Assembly (NCBI RefSeq): GCF_900143515.1
Contig: NZ_FSQT01000002.1
Location: forward strand, 2,667,501-2,731,500
DNA length: 64,000 nucleotides
DNA from: Micromonospora cremea
GTDB taxonomy: Bacteria > Actinomycetota > Actinomycetes > Mycobacteriales > Micromonosporaceae
Direction: 5' to 3'
This document shows positions 35,721 through 44,828 of the stretch, piece by piece. How positions within the stretch are numbered: position 1 is the first letter of the stretch; each line of letters starts with the position of its first letter. The notes below the pieces were generated by a model. That model was not told where the DNA came from. It saw only the letters and a list, made by a program, of their open reading frames with translations, and searched no databases. Position numbers and translations under genes: made by a program.

Positions 35721-37928
35721 ATGTCCGTCACCTCCGTGACATCCGGGACCGGCGAGCAACCGACCGCCGGCACCCCGGCCACCCAGGGCAACCGGGTCGG
35801 CGGGGGCCTGCTCGACCCCAAGCAGCTGATCCGGTCCCTGCCGGACGCCGCGCGAAAGCTCAACCCCACCACGCTGTGGCGCAACCCGGTGATGCTGATC
35901 GTGGAGGTCGGCGCGGCGTTCACCACCGTCCTGGCGGTGACCGACCCGTCGGTGTTCGCCTGGGCGATCACCATCTGGCTCTGGCTGACCGTGCTCTTCG
36001 CCAACCTGGCCGAGGCGGTCGCGGAGGGTCGGGGCAAGGCCCAGGCCGCCGCCCTGCGGCAGGCCAAGCAGGACACCATCGCCACCCGGCTGGTCGGCTG
36101 GACGCCGGGCGCCCGGGCCAACACCTACCGCGACGAGGCGGTGCCCGCGCCGGAGCTGCGCCAGGGCGACGTCGTGCTGGTCGAGGCGGGCGGCATCATC
36201 CCCGGTGACGGCGACATCGTCGAGGGCATCGCCAGCGTCGACGAATCCGCCATCACCGGCGAGTCGGCCCCGGTCATCCGGGAGTCCGGCGGCGACCGCA
36301 GCGCGGTCACGGGCGGGACCAAGGTGCTCTCCGACCGGATCGTCGTGAAGATCACCCAGAAGCCGGGAGAGAGCTTCATCGACCGGATGATCGCCCTGGT
36401 CGAGGGGGCGAACCGGCAGAAGACGCCGAACGAGATCGCGCTGAACATCCTGCTGGCCGCGCTCACGATCATCTTCCTGCTGGCCGTGGTCACCCTGCAG
36501 CCGTTGGCCATCTTCTCGAAGGCGTACCAGGCGGCCGCGCCGGACACCGGTGCGATCACCGACTCCGGTGTCACCGGGGTGGTGCTGATCTCGCTGCTGG
36601 TCTGCCTGATCCCCACCACCATCGGCGCCCTGCTCTCCGCCATCGGCATCGCCGGCATGGACCGACTGGTGCAGCGCAACGTCCTGGCCATGAGCGGCCG
36701 GGCCGTCGAGGCGGCCGGCGACGTCAACACCCTGCTGCTGGACAAGACCGGCACCATCACGCTGGGCAACCGGCAGGCCGCCGAGTTCGTACCGGTCGAG
36801 GGGGTCACCGGCGCGGCCCTGGCCGACGCCGCGCAACTGTCCAGCCTGGCCGACGAGACGCCCGAGGGCCGCTCGGTGGTGGTGCTGGCGAAGAACGAGT
36901 TCGGGTTGCGTGAGCGCGAGCCCGGCGTGATGCCGCACGCCACCTTCGTACCGTTCACCGCGCAGACGCGGATGAGCGGCGTCGACATGACCCCGGACGC
37001 CAGCGTGGACGGCGGGGCGGTCGAGACGGCGCGCCGGGTCCGCAAGGGCGCCGCCGCCGCGGTGATGAAGTGGGTCCGCGAGAACGGCGGGCACCCGACC
37101 GAGCAGGTCGGCGAGATCGTGGACGCGATCAGTGGCACCGGCGGCACCCCGCTGGTCGTCGCCGAGCACGTCGACGGTGAGCCCGCCCGCGCGCTGGGCG
37201 TCATCCACCTCAAGGACGTCGTCAAGTCCGGCATGCGGGAGCGGTTCGACGAGATGCGCCGGATGGGCATCCGGACCGTGATGATCACCGGTGACAACCC
37301 GCGTACCGCGAAGGCGATCGCGGACGAGGCCGGCGTGGACGACTTCCTGGCCGAGGCGACGCCGGAGGACAAGCTCGCGCTGATCAAGCGGGAGCAGGAG
37401 GGTGGCCGGCTGGTCGCGATGACCGGTGACGGCACCAACGACGCACCGGCGCTCGCCCAGGCCGACGTCGGGGTGGCGATGAACACCGGCACGTCGGCCG
37501 CCAAGGAGGCCGGCAACATGGTCGACCTCGACTCCGACCCGACCAAGCTGATCGAGATCGTGGAGATCGGCAAGCAGTTGCTGATCACCCGGGGCGCGCT
37601 GACCACGTTCAGCATCGCCAACGACATCGCGAAGTACTTCGCGATCATCCCGGCCATGTTCGCCGGCCTGTACCCGAGCCTGGACGCGCTGAACATCATG
37701 CGGCTGTCCAGCCCGGAGTCGGCGATCCTGTCCGCGGTCATCTTCAACGCCCTGGTGATCATCGCGCTGATCCCGCTCGCCCTGCGCGGCGTGCGGTACC
37801 GGCCGGCCGCCGCGTCGAAGCTGCTCAGCCGCAACCTGTGGCTGTACGGACTGGGCGGCATCATCGTGCCGTTCGTCGGGATCAAGCTCATCGACCTGCT
37901 CATCCAGTTCGTCCCGGGGATTTCGTGA
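35721..37928 (+). CDS. kdpB: KdpB, P-type ATPase subunit of the potassium pump
   Basis: A 735-residue P-type ATPase. The start is taken at ATG 35721 (MSVTSVTSG) with GAGG upstream; ATG 35706 would add five residues. Actuator motif TGES (179-182), phosphorylation motif DKTGT with Asp341, [21 protein letters not shown], hinge [10 protein letters not shown] and the KdpB-specific [20 protein letters not shown] are all present. It hydrolyses ATP to drive K+ import. The stop overlaps the kdpC ATG (TGATG). Confidence 0.97.
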   Translation: MSVTSVTSGTGEQPTAGTPATQGNRVGGGLLDPKQLIRSLPDAARKLNPTTLWRNPVMLIVEVGAAFTTVLAVTDPSVFAWAITIWLWLTVLFANLAEAVAEGRGKAQAAALRQAKQDTIATRLVGWTPGARANTYRDEAVPAPELRQGDVVLVEAGGIIPGDGDIVEGIASVDESAITGESAPVIRESGGDRSAVTGGTKVLSDRIVVKITQKPGESFIDRMIALVEGANRQKTPNEIALNILLAALTIIFLLAVVTLQPLAIFSKAYQAAAPDTGAITDSGVTGVVLISLLVCLIPTTIGALLSAIGIAGMDRLVQRNVLAMSGRAVEAAGDVNTLLLDKTGTITLGNRQAAEFVPVEGVTGAALADAAQLSSLADETPEGRSVVVLAKNEFGLREREPGVMPHATFVPFTAQTRMSGVDMTPDASVDGGAVETARRVRKGAAAAVMKWVRENGGHPTEQVGEIVDAISGTGGTPLVVAEHVDGEPARALGVIHLKDVVKSGMRERFDEMRRMGIRTVMITGDNPRTAKAIADEAGVDDFLAEATPEDKLALIKREQEGGRLVAMTGDGTNDAPALAQADVGVAMNTGTSAAKEAGNMVDLDSDPTKLIEIVEIGKQLLITRGALTTFSIANDIAKYFAIIPAMFAGLYPSLDALNIMRLSSPESAILSAVIFNALVIIALIPLALRGVRYRPAAASKLLSRNLWLYGLGGIIVPFVGIKLIDLLIQFVPGIS

Positions 37929-38809
37929 TGCGCCTACCTACCTGGCTCGCCCAACACCTCGCCGCCCTGCGCGCCCTGCTCGTCTTCACGGTGCTGCTCG
38001 GGCTGGTCTACCCGCTGGCCCTGGTCGCGGTCGGCCAGCTGCCCGGCCTCAACCACAAGACCGACGGCTCGCTGATCGACGTGGGCGGTACGACCGTCGG
38101 CAGTTCGCTGATCGGCCAGTCCTTCACCGACGGCGACGGCAACCCCGTCCCGCGGTACTTCCAGTCCCGCCCGTCGGCCGCCGGCGACGGCTACGACCCG
38201 ACCTCCACCTCGGCCAGCAACCTGGGCCCGGAGAGCGTGGTCGACACCATCGCCACCGACCCGGAGGAGTCCAGCGAAAGCCTGCTCACCCAGGTCTGCG
38301 GGCGTAGCAAGGAGGTCGGCGAACTCAACGGCGTCGACGGCGGGCGCCCGTTCTGCACCGCCGACGGGGTGGGCGCCGTGCTCGCGGTCTTCCGCGCGGA
38401 CGGGCTGACCGGCCCCGTCATCCGGGTGGTCAGCGTCAACCAGGCCGCCCCGGCCACCCCGTTCGTCCCCTCGTACCAGGGAGTGCCGGTGGAGCTGGCC
38501 CAGCCCGGCGAGGACTACGTGGCCGCCGGTGGCGTGGTCACCCCGATCCGTGGCAACGCCCCCGCCGACCCGGCCGTGCCCGCCGACGCGGTCACCGCCA
38601 GCGCCAGCGGCCTCGACCCGCAGATCAGCCCGGCGTACGCCGAGCTGCAGGTGAACCGCGTCGCGCGCGAGCGCGGCGCGGACCCGGCGGAGGTCCGCAA
38701 GCTGGTCAAGGAGCACACCGGCGGGCGGGGGCTCGGCTTCATGGGCGAGCCGGGGGTCAACGTGCTGGAGCTAAACATCGCCCTCGACAGGCAGTTCGCA
38801 GCACGCTGA
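37928..38809 (+). CDS. kdpC: KdpC subunit of the potassium-transporting ATPase
   Basis: A 293-residue protein with one N-terminal transmembrane helix (LRALLVFTVLLGLVYPLALVAVGQL). The external domain carries the family blocks GSSLIGQSF, RYFQSRPSAAGDGYDP, TSASNLGPES, ASGLDPQISPAYAELQVNRVARERG and FMGEPGVNVLELNIALD. It is longer than the E. coli form (190 residues): an extra segment (~110-215) of Pro/Val-rich sequence is inserted between SNLGP and DAVTASASGLDP. KdpC stabilises the ATP-bound state of KdpB. The long insert is common in actinobacteria to my memory. A hairpin separates it from kdpD. Confidence 0.95.
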   Translation: MRLPTWLAQHLAALRALLVFTVLLGLVYPLALVAVGQLPGLNHKTDGSLIDVGGTTVGSSLIGQSFTDGDGNPVPRYFQSRPSAAGDGYDPTSTSASNLGPESVVDTIATDPEESSESLLTQVCGRSKEVGELNGVDGGRPFCTADGVGAVLAVFRADGLTGPVIRVVSVNQAAPATPFVPSYQGVPVELAQPGEDYVAAGGVVTPIRGNAPADPAVPADAVTASASGLDPQISPAYAELQVNRVARERGADPAEVRKLVKEHTGGRGLGFMGEPGVNVLELNIALDRQFAAR

Positions 38810-38814
38810 CCGTC

Positions 38815-38861
38815 AGGAAGGGCCCCTTCATATCGCCAGGCGTTACGAAGGGGCCCTTCCT
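38815..38861 (+). repeat. Inverted-repeat hairpin between kdpC and kdpD (attenuator or terminator)
   Basis: AGGAAGGGCCCCTTC (38815-38829) and its exact complement GAAGGGGCCCTTCCT (38847-38861), a perfect 15-bp stem with a 17-nt loop. It begins 6 bp after the kdpC stop and ends 22 bp before the kdpD GTG. From memory, GGAAGGGCCCCTTC-type palindromes are scattered in Micromonospora/Salinispora genomes. Its place suggests that kdpDE are transcribed at a lower level than kdpFABC by partial termination. Confidence 0.75.
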
Positions 38862-38883
38862 TCTGATCGGAGAGGATGGTTCC

Positions 38884-41436
38884 GTGGCACGCGGAGAACT
38901 GCGTATCTATCTCGGGGCCGCTCCCGGCGTCGGCAAGACGTACGCGATGTTGGAGGAGGCGCGGCGGCGGGCCGCGCGCGGCACCGACGTGGTGATCGGC
39001 TTTGTGGAGACCCACGGCCGCCAGCACACCGCGGCCATGCTCGGCGACCTGGAGCAGGTCCCCCGTCGCACGATGAGCTACCGGGGCGCCGAGTTAACCG
39101 AGATGGACCTGGACGCGGTCCTGGCCCGCCGGCCGGAGGTCGCGGTGGTCGACGAGTTGGCGCACACCAACGTGCCCGGCTCCCGGCACGACAAGCGCTG
39201 GCAGGACATCCAGGAGTTGCTCGACGCGGGGATCGACGTGCTGTCCACGGTCAACGTGCAGCACCTGGAGTCGGTCAACGACGTCGTCGCCCAGATCACC
39301 GGCACCACCCAGCGGGAGACCGTGCCGGACGAAATCGTTCGCGCCGCCGAGCAGGTCGAGCTGGTCGACATGACCCCCGAGGCGCTGCGCCGGCGGATGG
39401 CGCACGGCAACATCTACCGCCCCGACAAGATCGACGCCGCGCTGGGCAACTACTTCCGGGTCGGCAACCTCACCGCACTGCGCGAACTGGCGCTGCTCTG
39501 GCTGGCCGACAAGGTCGACGAGCAGCTTGACCGGTACCGCAGCCAGCAGGGCATCGAGGCCACCTGGGAGGCCCGGGAACGGGTCGTGGTGGCGCTGACC
39601 GGCGGCCCCGAGGGTGAGACGCTGATCCGCCGGGCCGCTCGGGTCGCGGCCCGCAGCAAGGGCGCCGACCTGCTCGCCGTGCACGTCGCTCGCAGCGACG
39701 GCCTGGCCGGCGCCGACCCGGCCCAACTGGCCCGCCAGCGGGTGCTGGTGGAGAGCCTGGGCGGCACCTACCACCAGGTGCTCGGCACCGACGTGCCGGC
39801 CGCACTGCTGGACTTTGCCCGCGGCGTGAACGCCACTCAACTGGTGCTCGGCGCCAGCCGGCGGGGCCGCTTCGCGCAGCTGTTCGCCAGAGGCGTCGGC
39901 GTGACCACCACCGCGCTCTCCGGCTCGATCGACGTGCACCTGGTCACGCACACCGAGGCCGGCAGGGGACGCCGGGCAGCGGCCGTGCCGGCAGCGCTGT
40001 CCCGACGCCGCCGGTTGCTCGGCTTCGCCCTGGCCGTGCTCGGCGTGCCGCTGCTCACCCTGCTGCTGAAGACGCTGCCCGACCTGACGCTGACCAACGA
40101 CATCCTGCTCTTCCTGGTGGCCGTGGTGGCGGTCGCCCTGGTCGGTGGGGTGTGGCCGGCCCTGGTCGCCGCGCTCGGCGGCTCGCTGCTGCTGAACTGG
40201 TTCTTCACCCCGCCCTACCGCACGCTGACCATCGCCGAGGCGGACAACCTGCTCGCCCTGGCCGTCTTCGTCGGCGTGGGGTTGGCGGTGAGCTGGATCG
40301 TCGACGTGGCCGCGCGGCGGACCCGTGAGGCCGCGCGGGCCGCCGCCGACGCGCAGACCCTCGCCGCCGTCGCCGGTGGCGTGCTGCGCGGCGAACGCCC
40401 CCTGCCCGCGCTGCTGGAGCAACTCCGGGAGACCTTCGGGCTGCGCGCGGTGAGCGTGCTGGAGCTGGCCGAGGAGGCCAGTGGGCGCCCGGAGCGGGCC
40501 CGCGAGGAGCACGCCTGGGGCGTGGTGGCCAGCGTCGGCGAGCGGCCGGCCTGCACGCCGGACAGTGGTGAGACGGCGGTGCCGGTCGACGAGCGGATCA
40601 CCGTCGTGCTCAGCGGCCGGCGGTTGGAGGCGGCCGACCGGCGGATCGTCGAGGCGTTCGCCGCCCAGGCCGCCGTCGCGCTGCGCCAGGAACGGCTGGC
40701 CGAGGAGGCGGCCACCGCCCGGCCGCTGGCCGCGGCGGACCGGATGCGTACCGCGCTGCTCGCCGCGGTGAGCCACGACCTGCGTACGCCGCTGGCTTCG
40801 GCGAAGGCGGCTGTGACCAGCCTGCGCAGCCCCGACATCGAGTTCGACGAGCAGGACCGCGAGGAACTGCTGGAGACCGCCGAGGAGTCACTGGATCGGC
40901 TCGCCCGGCTGGTCGGCAACCTGCTGGACATGAGCCGGCTCCAGGCCGGGGTCCTCGGCATCACGGCGACCGCGATCGGCTTGGAGGACGCCGTGCCCCG
41001 GGCGCTGGACGAACTCGGCCCGCCCGCCGCCGCAGTCGGCACCGACATCCCGGCCGACCTGCCCGCGGCCACCGCCGACCCCGGTCTGCTGGAACGGGTC
41101 CTGGTCAACGTCATCGCGAACGCGCTGCGGTTCAGTCCGCCCGGCCAACCTCCCACCGTGACCGCGAGCGCGCACGCCGGCCAGGTGGAGTTGCGGATCA
41201 TCGACCGTGGACCGGGCATCCCGGAGGAACAGTGGGAGCACGTCTTCCTGCCGTTCCAGCGCCTCGGCGACCGGGACAACCAGACCGGTGTCGGCCTCGG
41301 GCTTGCCCTGTCCCGGGGTCTGGCCGAGGCGATGGGTGGCAGCATCACCCCCGAGACCACCCCGGGCGGTGGGCTCACCATGGTGCTGCGGTTGCCCGCC
41401 GCCGCGCAGACCAGCCCGGAGGGGCCGCAGGAATGA
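38884..41436 (+). CDS. kdpD: KdpD sensor histidine kinase
   Basis: An 850-residue sensor. The N-terminal KdpD domain has Walker A GAAPGVGKT (11-19), EThGRQHTAAML-like segment and the DELAHTNVPGSRHDKRWQDIQELL signature, read in parts. A USP-like domain follows (~235-355), then four transmembrane helices (about 375-470), a GAF domain and the kinase core. The phosphoacceptor is His631 in SHDLRTPLAS, and the ATP lid has N, G1 and G2 boxes (NVIANALRFSP, DRGPGIP, GVGLGLALSRG). In E. coli KdpD senses K+ limitation and salt stress; the USP domain binds c-di-AMP in some Gram-positives. It overlaps kdpE by ATGA. Confidence 0.96.
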   Translation: MARGELRIYLGAAPGVGKTYAMLEEARRRAARGTDVVIGFVETHGRQHTAAMLGDLEQVPRRTMSYRGAELTEMDLDAVLARRPEVAVVDELAHTNVPGSRHDKRWQDIQELLDAGIDVLSTVNVQHLESVNDVVAQITGTTQRETVPDEIVRAAEQVELVDMTPEALRRRMAHGNIYRPDKIDAALGNYFRVGNLTALRELALLWLADKVDEQLDRYRSQQGIEATWEARERVVVALTGGPEGETLIRRAARVAARSKGADLLAVHVARSDGLAGADPAQLARQRVLVESLGGTYHQVLGTDVPAALLDFARGVNATQLVLGASRRGRFAQLFARGVGVTTTALSGSIDVHLVTHTEAGRGRRAAAVPAALSRRRRLLGFALAVLGVPLLTLLLKTLPDLTLTNDILLFLVAVVAVALVGGVWPALVAALGGSLLLNWFFTPPYRTLTIAEADNLLALAVFVGVGLAVSWIVDVAARRTREAARAAADAQTLAAVAGGVLRGERPLPALLEQLRETFGLRAVSVLELAEEASGRPERAREEHAWGVVASVGERPACTPDSGETAVPVDERITVVLSGRRLEAADRRIVEAFAAQAAVALRQERLAEEAATARPLAAADRMRTALLAAVSHDLRTPLASAKAAVTSLRSPDIEFDEQDREELLETAEESLDRLARLVGNLLDMSRLQAGVLGITATAIGLEDAVPRALDELGPPAAAVGTDIPADLPAATADPGLLERVLVNVIANALRFSPPGQPPTVTASAHAGQVELRIIDRGPGIPEEQWEHVFLPFQRLGDRDNQTGVGLGLALSRGLAEAMGGSITPETTPGGGLTMVLRLPAAAQTSPEGPQE

Positions 41437-42113
41437 CGCGCATCCTGGTCGTCGACGACGAACCGCAGATCCTGCGGGCACTGCGGATCAACCTGCGTGC
41501 CCGCCGTTACGACGTGGACGTCGCCGGGACCGGAGCGGCCGCGCTGAAGGCCGCCGCCAGTCACCCGCCCGACCTGGTGGTGCTCGACCTCGGGCTGCCC
41601 GACATCGACGGGGTCGAGGTGATCCGCGGCCTGCGCGGCTGGACCGGCGTGCCGATCATCGTGCTCTCCGGGCGGGCCGGCAGCGTGGACAAGGTCGCCG
41701 CGCTCGACGCCGGCGCGGACGACTACGTCACCAAGCCGTTCGGGGTGGAGGAGCTGCTGGCCCGCATCCGCGCGGTGACCCGACGGCTCGGCACGTCGAG
41801 CGAGGCGGTGCCCGCACTGCGGATCGGCCAACACACCGTCGACCTCGCGGACCACCGCGTGTGGCGCGACGACGACACCGAGGTCAAGCTGACCCCCACC
41901 CAGTGGAGCGTGCTGGAGAAGCTGCTGCGCCACCCCGGCAAGTTGGTCAGCCAGCGCCAGCTGCTGCACGACGTGTGGGGGCCGGAGTACCAGAACGAGA
42001 CCAACTACCTGCGGCAGTACCTCGCCCAGCTGCGGCGCAAGCTGGAGGACGATCCGGCCCGACCCCGGCATCTCATCACCGAGCCCGGGATGGGCTACCG
42101 CTACCGGCCCTGA
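41433..42113 (+). CDS. kdpE: KdpE response regulator (OmpR/PhoB type)
   Basis: A 226-residue regulator coupled to kdpD (ATGA). The receiver domain has acidic pocket Asp8-Asp9, the phosphoacceptor Asp52 (VVLDLGLPD) and the conserved Lys in VTKPFG. A winged-helix DNA-binding domain follows (VKLTPTQWSVLEKLLRHPGKLVSQ, YLRQYLAQLRRKLEDDP). Phosphorylated KdpE activates kdpFABC. The adjoining intergenic part upstream of kdpF is the expected target. Confidence 0.96.
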   Translation: MTRILVVDDEPQILRALRINLRARRYDVDVAGTGAAALKAAASHPPDLVVLDLGLPDIDGVEVIRGLRGWTGVPIIVLSGRAGSVDKVAALDAGADDYVTKPFGVEELLARIRAVTRRLGTSSEAVPALRIGQHTVDLADHRVWRDDDTEVKLTPTQWSVLEKLLRHPGKLVSQRQLLHDVWGPEYQNETNYLRQYLAQLRRKLEDDPARPRHLITEPGMGYRYRP

Positions 42114-42224
42114 CCAGGCCCCCACCAATCCTTACGCTTTGTTCACGCCGACTGTCGGTGGGGCGACCTGGCGCGACGGGTAGCGTTCCAGACGGACCAA
42201 CGGTGGGCGTACGAGGAGGACCGG

Positions 42225-42980
42225 GTGCAGACGACGACGGTGGACATTCCGACCGGCGACGGGGTCGCGGACGCGTGCCTCACCCTGCCGGACGGGGACG
42301 GCCCGTTCCCGGCGGTGCTGCTCTTCCAGGACGCGTTCGGCCCGCGTCCGCGCCTGGTGGAGATGGCGGAGCGGATCGCCGCCCGGGGTTACCTGGTGCT
42401 GACGCCCCACCTGTTCTACCGGGCCGGCCGCGCGCCGCTGTTCGACCTGTCCCGCCTCGGCGAGGCGGACCAGCGCGGCGCGATCTTCGAGAAGATCATG
42501 CCGCTGGTCGGGGCGTTGACCGCCGACGTGATCAGCCGGGACACCGCCGCCTTCCTCGACTTCCTGGCGGCCCGCGACGACGTGCGGCCGGGCCCGGTGG
42601 CGATCACCGGCTACTGCATGGGCGGCACGAATGCGCTGCGGGCCATCGAGGCGCACCCGGACCGCATCGCGGCGGCGGCCAGCTTCCACGGCGGCCGGAT
42701 CGTCACCGACGCGCCGGACAGCCCGCACCTGGGCGTCGGCTCGATCACCGGTGAGCTGTACTTCGGGCACGCCGACGAGGACCAGTCGATGACGCCCGAG
42801 CAGATCGCCACGCTGGAGAAGGCGCTCGACGCGGCCGGCGTCCGGTACCGCTCCGAGGTGTACGAGGGCGCGCACCACGGCTTCACCATGGCTGACACCC
42901 CCGCCTACGACGAGTCGGCCACCGAGCGGCACTGGGCAGCGCTGTTCGACCTGCTGGACCGGGCCCTGCCGACTGGCTGA
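42225..42980 (+). CDS. Dienelactone hydrolase family protein
   Basis: A 251-residue cytosolic alpha/beta hydrolase; GTG 42225 behind AGGAGG. The nucleophile is Cys131 in GYCMGG, as in true dienelactone hydrolases rather than Ser esterases. The triad acid Asp184 is in FGHADED and the His is in GAHHGFT (217-218). Members open lactones such as 4-carboxymethylenebutenolide in the beta-ketoadipate route, though many actinobacterial copies act on other esters. It is monocistronic after kdpE, so no pathway partner is visible. Confidence 0.92.
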   Translation: MQTTTVDIPTGDGVADACLTLPDGDGPFPAVLLFQDAFGPRPRLVEMAERIAARGYLVLTPHLFYRAGRAPLFDLSRLGEADQRGAIFEKIMPLVGALTADVISRDTAAFLDFLAARDDVRPGPVAITGYCMGGTNALRAIEAHPDRIAAAASFHGGRIVTDAPDSPHLGVGSITGELYFGHADEDQSMTPEQIATLEKALDAAGVRYRSEVYEGAHHGFTMADTPAYDESATERHWAALFDLLDRALPTG

Positions 42981-43024
42981 CTCACCGCACCCGAGCTGTG
43001 CTGACCTGGCACGCGGGCCGGTCG

Positions 43025-43549
43025 TCAGCCGAGGCCGCCCGACGCGTCGCCGTCGTTGGATCGGCCGTGCGTGCGGGTGGTGACGCTGAACTGGCCGTCG
43101 GACTCCATCCGCATCTCGCTGACCTGCGCGAGGTCGGTGACACCCTGCTTCCGCAGCAGGCCGTACAGCTCCTCGTCGGTGATCAGCTCGCGCCGCATGT
43201 TCGCGCGCATGATCCGTCCGTCCCGCACCAACACCAGCGAGCCCGGCCGGATCAGCCGGGCGGCGGCGGGCCAGCGGTAGGCGACGGCGTTCAGCAGGTA
43301 CGACCAACCGATGATCACGGCGACCAGCAGCACCCCGTCGGTGACCGAGGTGTAGCCGCCCGACAGGCCGTTCTGCGCCGCGTCGGCGAGCAGCACGATC
43401 ACCAGCAGGTCGGTGACGCCGGTGGTGCCACTTTCTCGCTTGAGGATGAAGCGCAGCAGCGTGAACAGCGCGAGGTACATGACGCTGCCCCGGACCACGA
43501 TCTCCAACAGCGGGGTGTCCGGGAGTAACACCTCTGACCAGTCGGCCAC
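43025..43549 (-). CDS. DUF421 (YetF-like) membrane protein
   Basis: A 174-residue protein with three N-terminal transmembrane helices (LEIVVRGSVMYLALFTLLRFIL, TDLLVIVLLADAAQNGL, GVLLVAVIIGWSYLLN) and a cytoplasmic alpha/beta domain. That domain has the family segments LVRDGRIMRANMRRELITDEELYGLLRKQGV and SEMRMESDGQFSV. DUF421 proteins are spore or stress associated in Bacillus (YetF), and their role is unknown. The start lies before WSEVLLPDTP, the usual N-terminus. It is convergent with the dienelactone hydrolase. Confidence 0.92.
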   Translation of the reverse strand: MADWSEVLLPDTPLLEIVVRGSVMYLALFTLLRFILKRESGTTGVTDLLVIVLLADAAQNGLSGGYTSVTDGVLLVAVIIGWSYLLNAVAYRWPAAARLIRPGSLVLVRDGRIMRANMRRELITDEELYGLLRKQGVTDLAQVSEMRMESDGQFSVTTRTHGRSNDGDASGGLG

Positions 43550-43621
43550 CTGACGGGCTACCCGCCGGTCGCCCCGCCATGCCTGCCGGCCAGGCGATCG
43601 AGGGCACCAGCTCGCGGGCGC

Positions 43622-44725
43622 TCAGCGGCGCAGGAGCACCGGCCCGGCGTCGATCCGGGTGCGGAACAGCGCGTACGGCCGGCGGCGCAGGTCCTGCCCC
43701 CGCTGGTACTGCGGTTGCCGGTGCAGCTGGTTGGCGGTCACGTAGAGGTACCCGTCGGTGGCCACCGACATGGTGTCCGGCCAGAGCAGTCGAGGGTCGT
43801 GGACCAGGGTCTCGTACTCGCCGTCGGGCCGCCGGCGCAGCACCGCGTTGTGCTCATAGGAGGTCAGGTAGAGCCGCCCGGCGTCGTCGGTCTCCAGGCC
43901 GTCCGACGCGGTGCCCTTGTCCCCCTCGTCGACCACCGTCGCCGCGACCGCCTCCTGGGTGACCGCCGGGTCGGCCAGGGCCTCGGTGGACACGCTGTAC
44001 CAGCGTCGGGACGCCAGCGGGCAGTAGTGCAGCCGGGTGCCGTCGGCCGAGATGGCGATGCCGTCGGCGCCCATGGTGACCGGCTTCGGCGGCCCGTCCG
44101 CCGGCCGCTCGAGGAATGGCTGGCCCTCGACCACCGGGCGGAACGTCGTCAGGGGCTCCGCCTTCGTGGACGGGTGGTCGTGCAGCCGCCGCCAGGAGGC
44201 TCCACTGGCCAGGTCCACCACGATGATCCCGTTCGGCCCGGAGCTCGCCGAGTCGGTGATGTACGCGACCCCCGACTCGCCCCGCCGCAGGTCGAAGCGG
44301 ACGTCGTTGAGGTACGTCGTGGGCAGCGCCACGTCCGGCGGGAACGTGATCACCTGGGCCACCGTGTCGGTGTCCAGGTCGACCCGGACCAGCTTCGGCC
44401 CGCCTGGCTTCGTCGGTTGGAACATCGGGCTGCCGGTGTCCAGCACCCAGAGTCGGTCGGCCGGGTCCACCACGATGCTCTGCACCGAGACGAACGCGCC
44501 CGCGTCGTCGTCGCCCGACGGGTCGTTCCACGGCTGGTCGGGGTAGGACACCTCGCGGCCGTCGCGCAGCTCGACGGCGGTGGCCGGCACCTCGTCGCCC
44601 CACTTGGGGAAGTTGACGAAGATCCGGCCCCGGTGCGAGACGCTCACCCCGGTCGGCATCGGGCCGGTGAAGGTGTGCACCAGCTCCAGCTCGCCGAGCG
44701 GCTCGTCGCCGACCGGCCCGTTCAT
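43622..44725 (-). CDS. Major royal jelly/yellow-related six-bladed beta-propeller protein
   Basis: A 367-residue protein; ATG 44725 precedes GELELVHTFTG. It shows the MRJP/Yellow family pattern: PTGVSVSHRGRIFVNFPKWGDEVPATAVEL, read in parts, VVDPADRLWVLDTGSP, TTYLNDVRFDLRRGESGVAYITDS, GADGIAISADGTRLHYCPLASRRWY and SDGLETDDAGRLYLTSYEHNAV. There is no signal peptide. Bacterial members are related to L-dopachrome tautomerases and SMP-30 lactonases, but the activity is unverified. It lies 103 bp downstream of a gluconolactonase-like gene on the same strand, so the two propellers may act on related sugar acids. Confidence 0.9.
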   Translation of the reverse strand: MNGPVGDEPLGELELVHTFTGPMPTGVSVSHRGRIFVNFPKWGDEVPATAVELRDGREVSYPDQPWNDPSGDDDAGAFVSVQSIVVDPADRLWVLDTGSPMFQPTKPGGPKLVRVDLDTDTVAQVITFPPDVALPTTYLNDVRFDLRRGESGVAYITDSASSGPNGIIVVDLASGASWRRLHDHPSTKAEPLTTFRPVVEGQPFLERPADGPPKPVTMGADGIAISADGTRLHYCPLASRRWYSVSTEALADPAVTQEAVAATVVDEGDKGTASDGLETDDAGRLYLTSYEHNAVLRRRPDGEYETLVHDPRLLWPDTMSVATDGYLYVTANQLHRQPQYQRGQDLRRRPYALFRTRIDAGPVLLRR

Positions 44726-44828
44726 GACGCCCGCCCCACGGATCTCATCGCCTCGCCCCCTACCGGTCGGCCGGACCCTCGCCGACCGAGGGTGGTCATT
44801 CCCGCCCCGGCGTCCGATATGCCTTCGG

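Noticed and set aside
42120..42163. CCCCACC/GGTGGGG inverted repeat after kdpE as a terminator
   Set aside because: The arms are only 7 bp with a 30-nt loop, too weak compared with the other terminators in the window.
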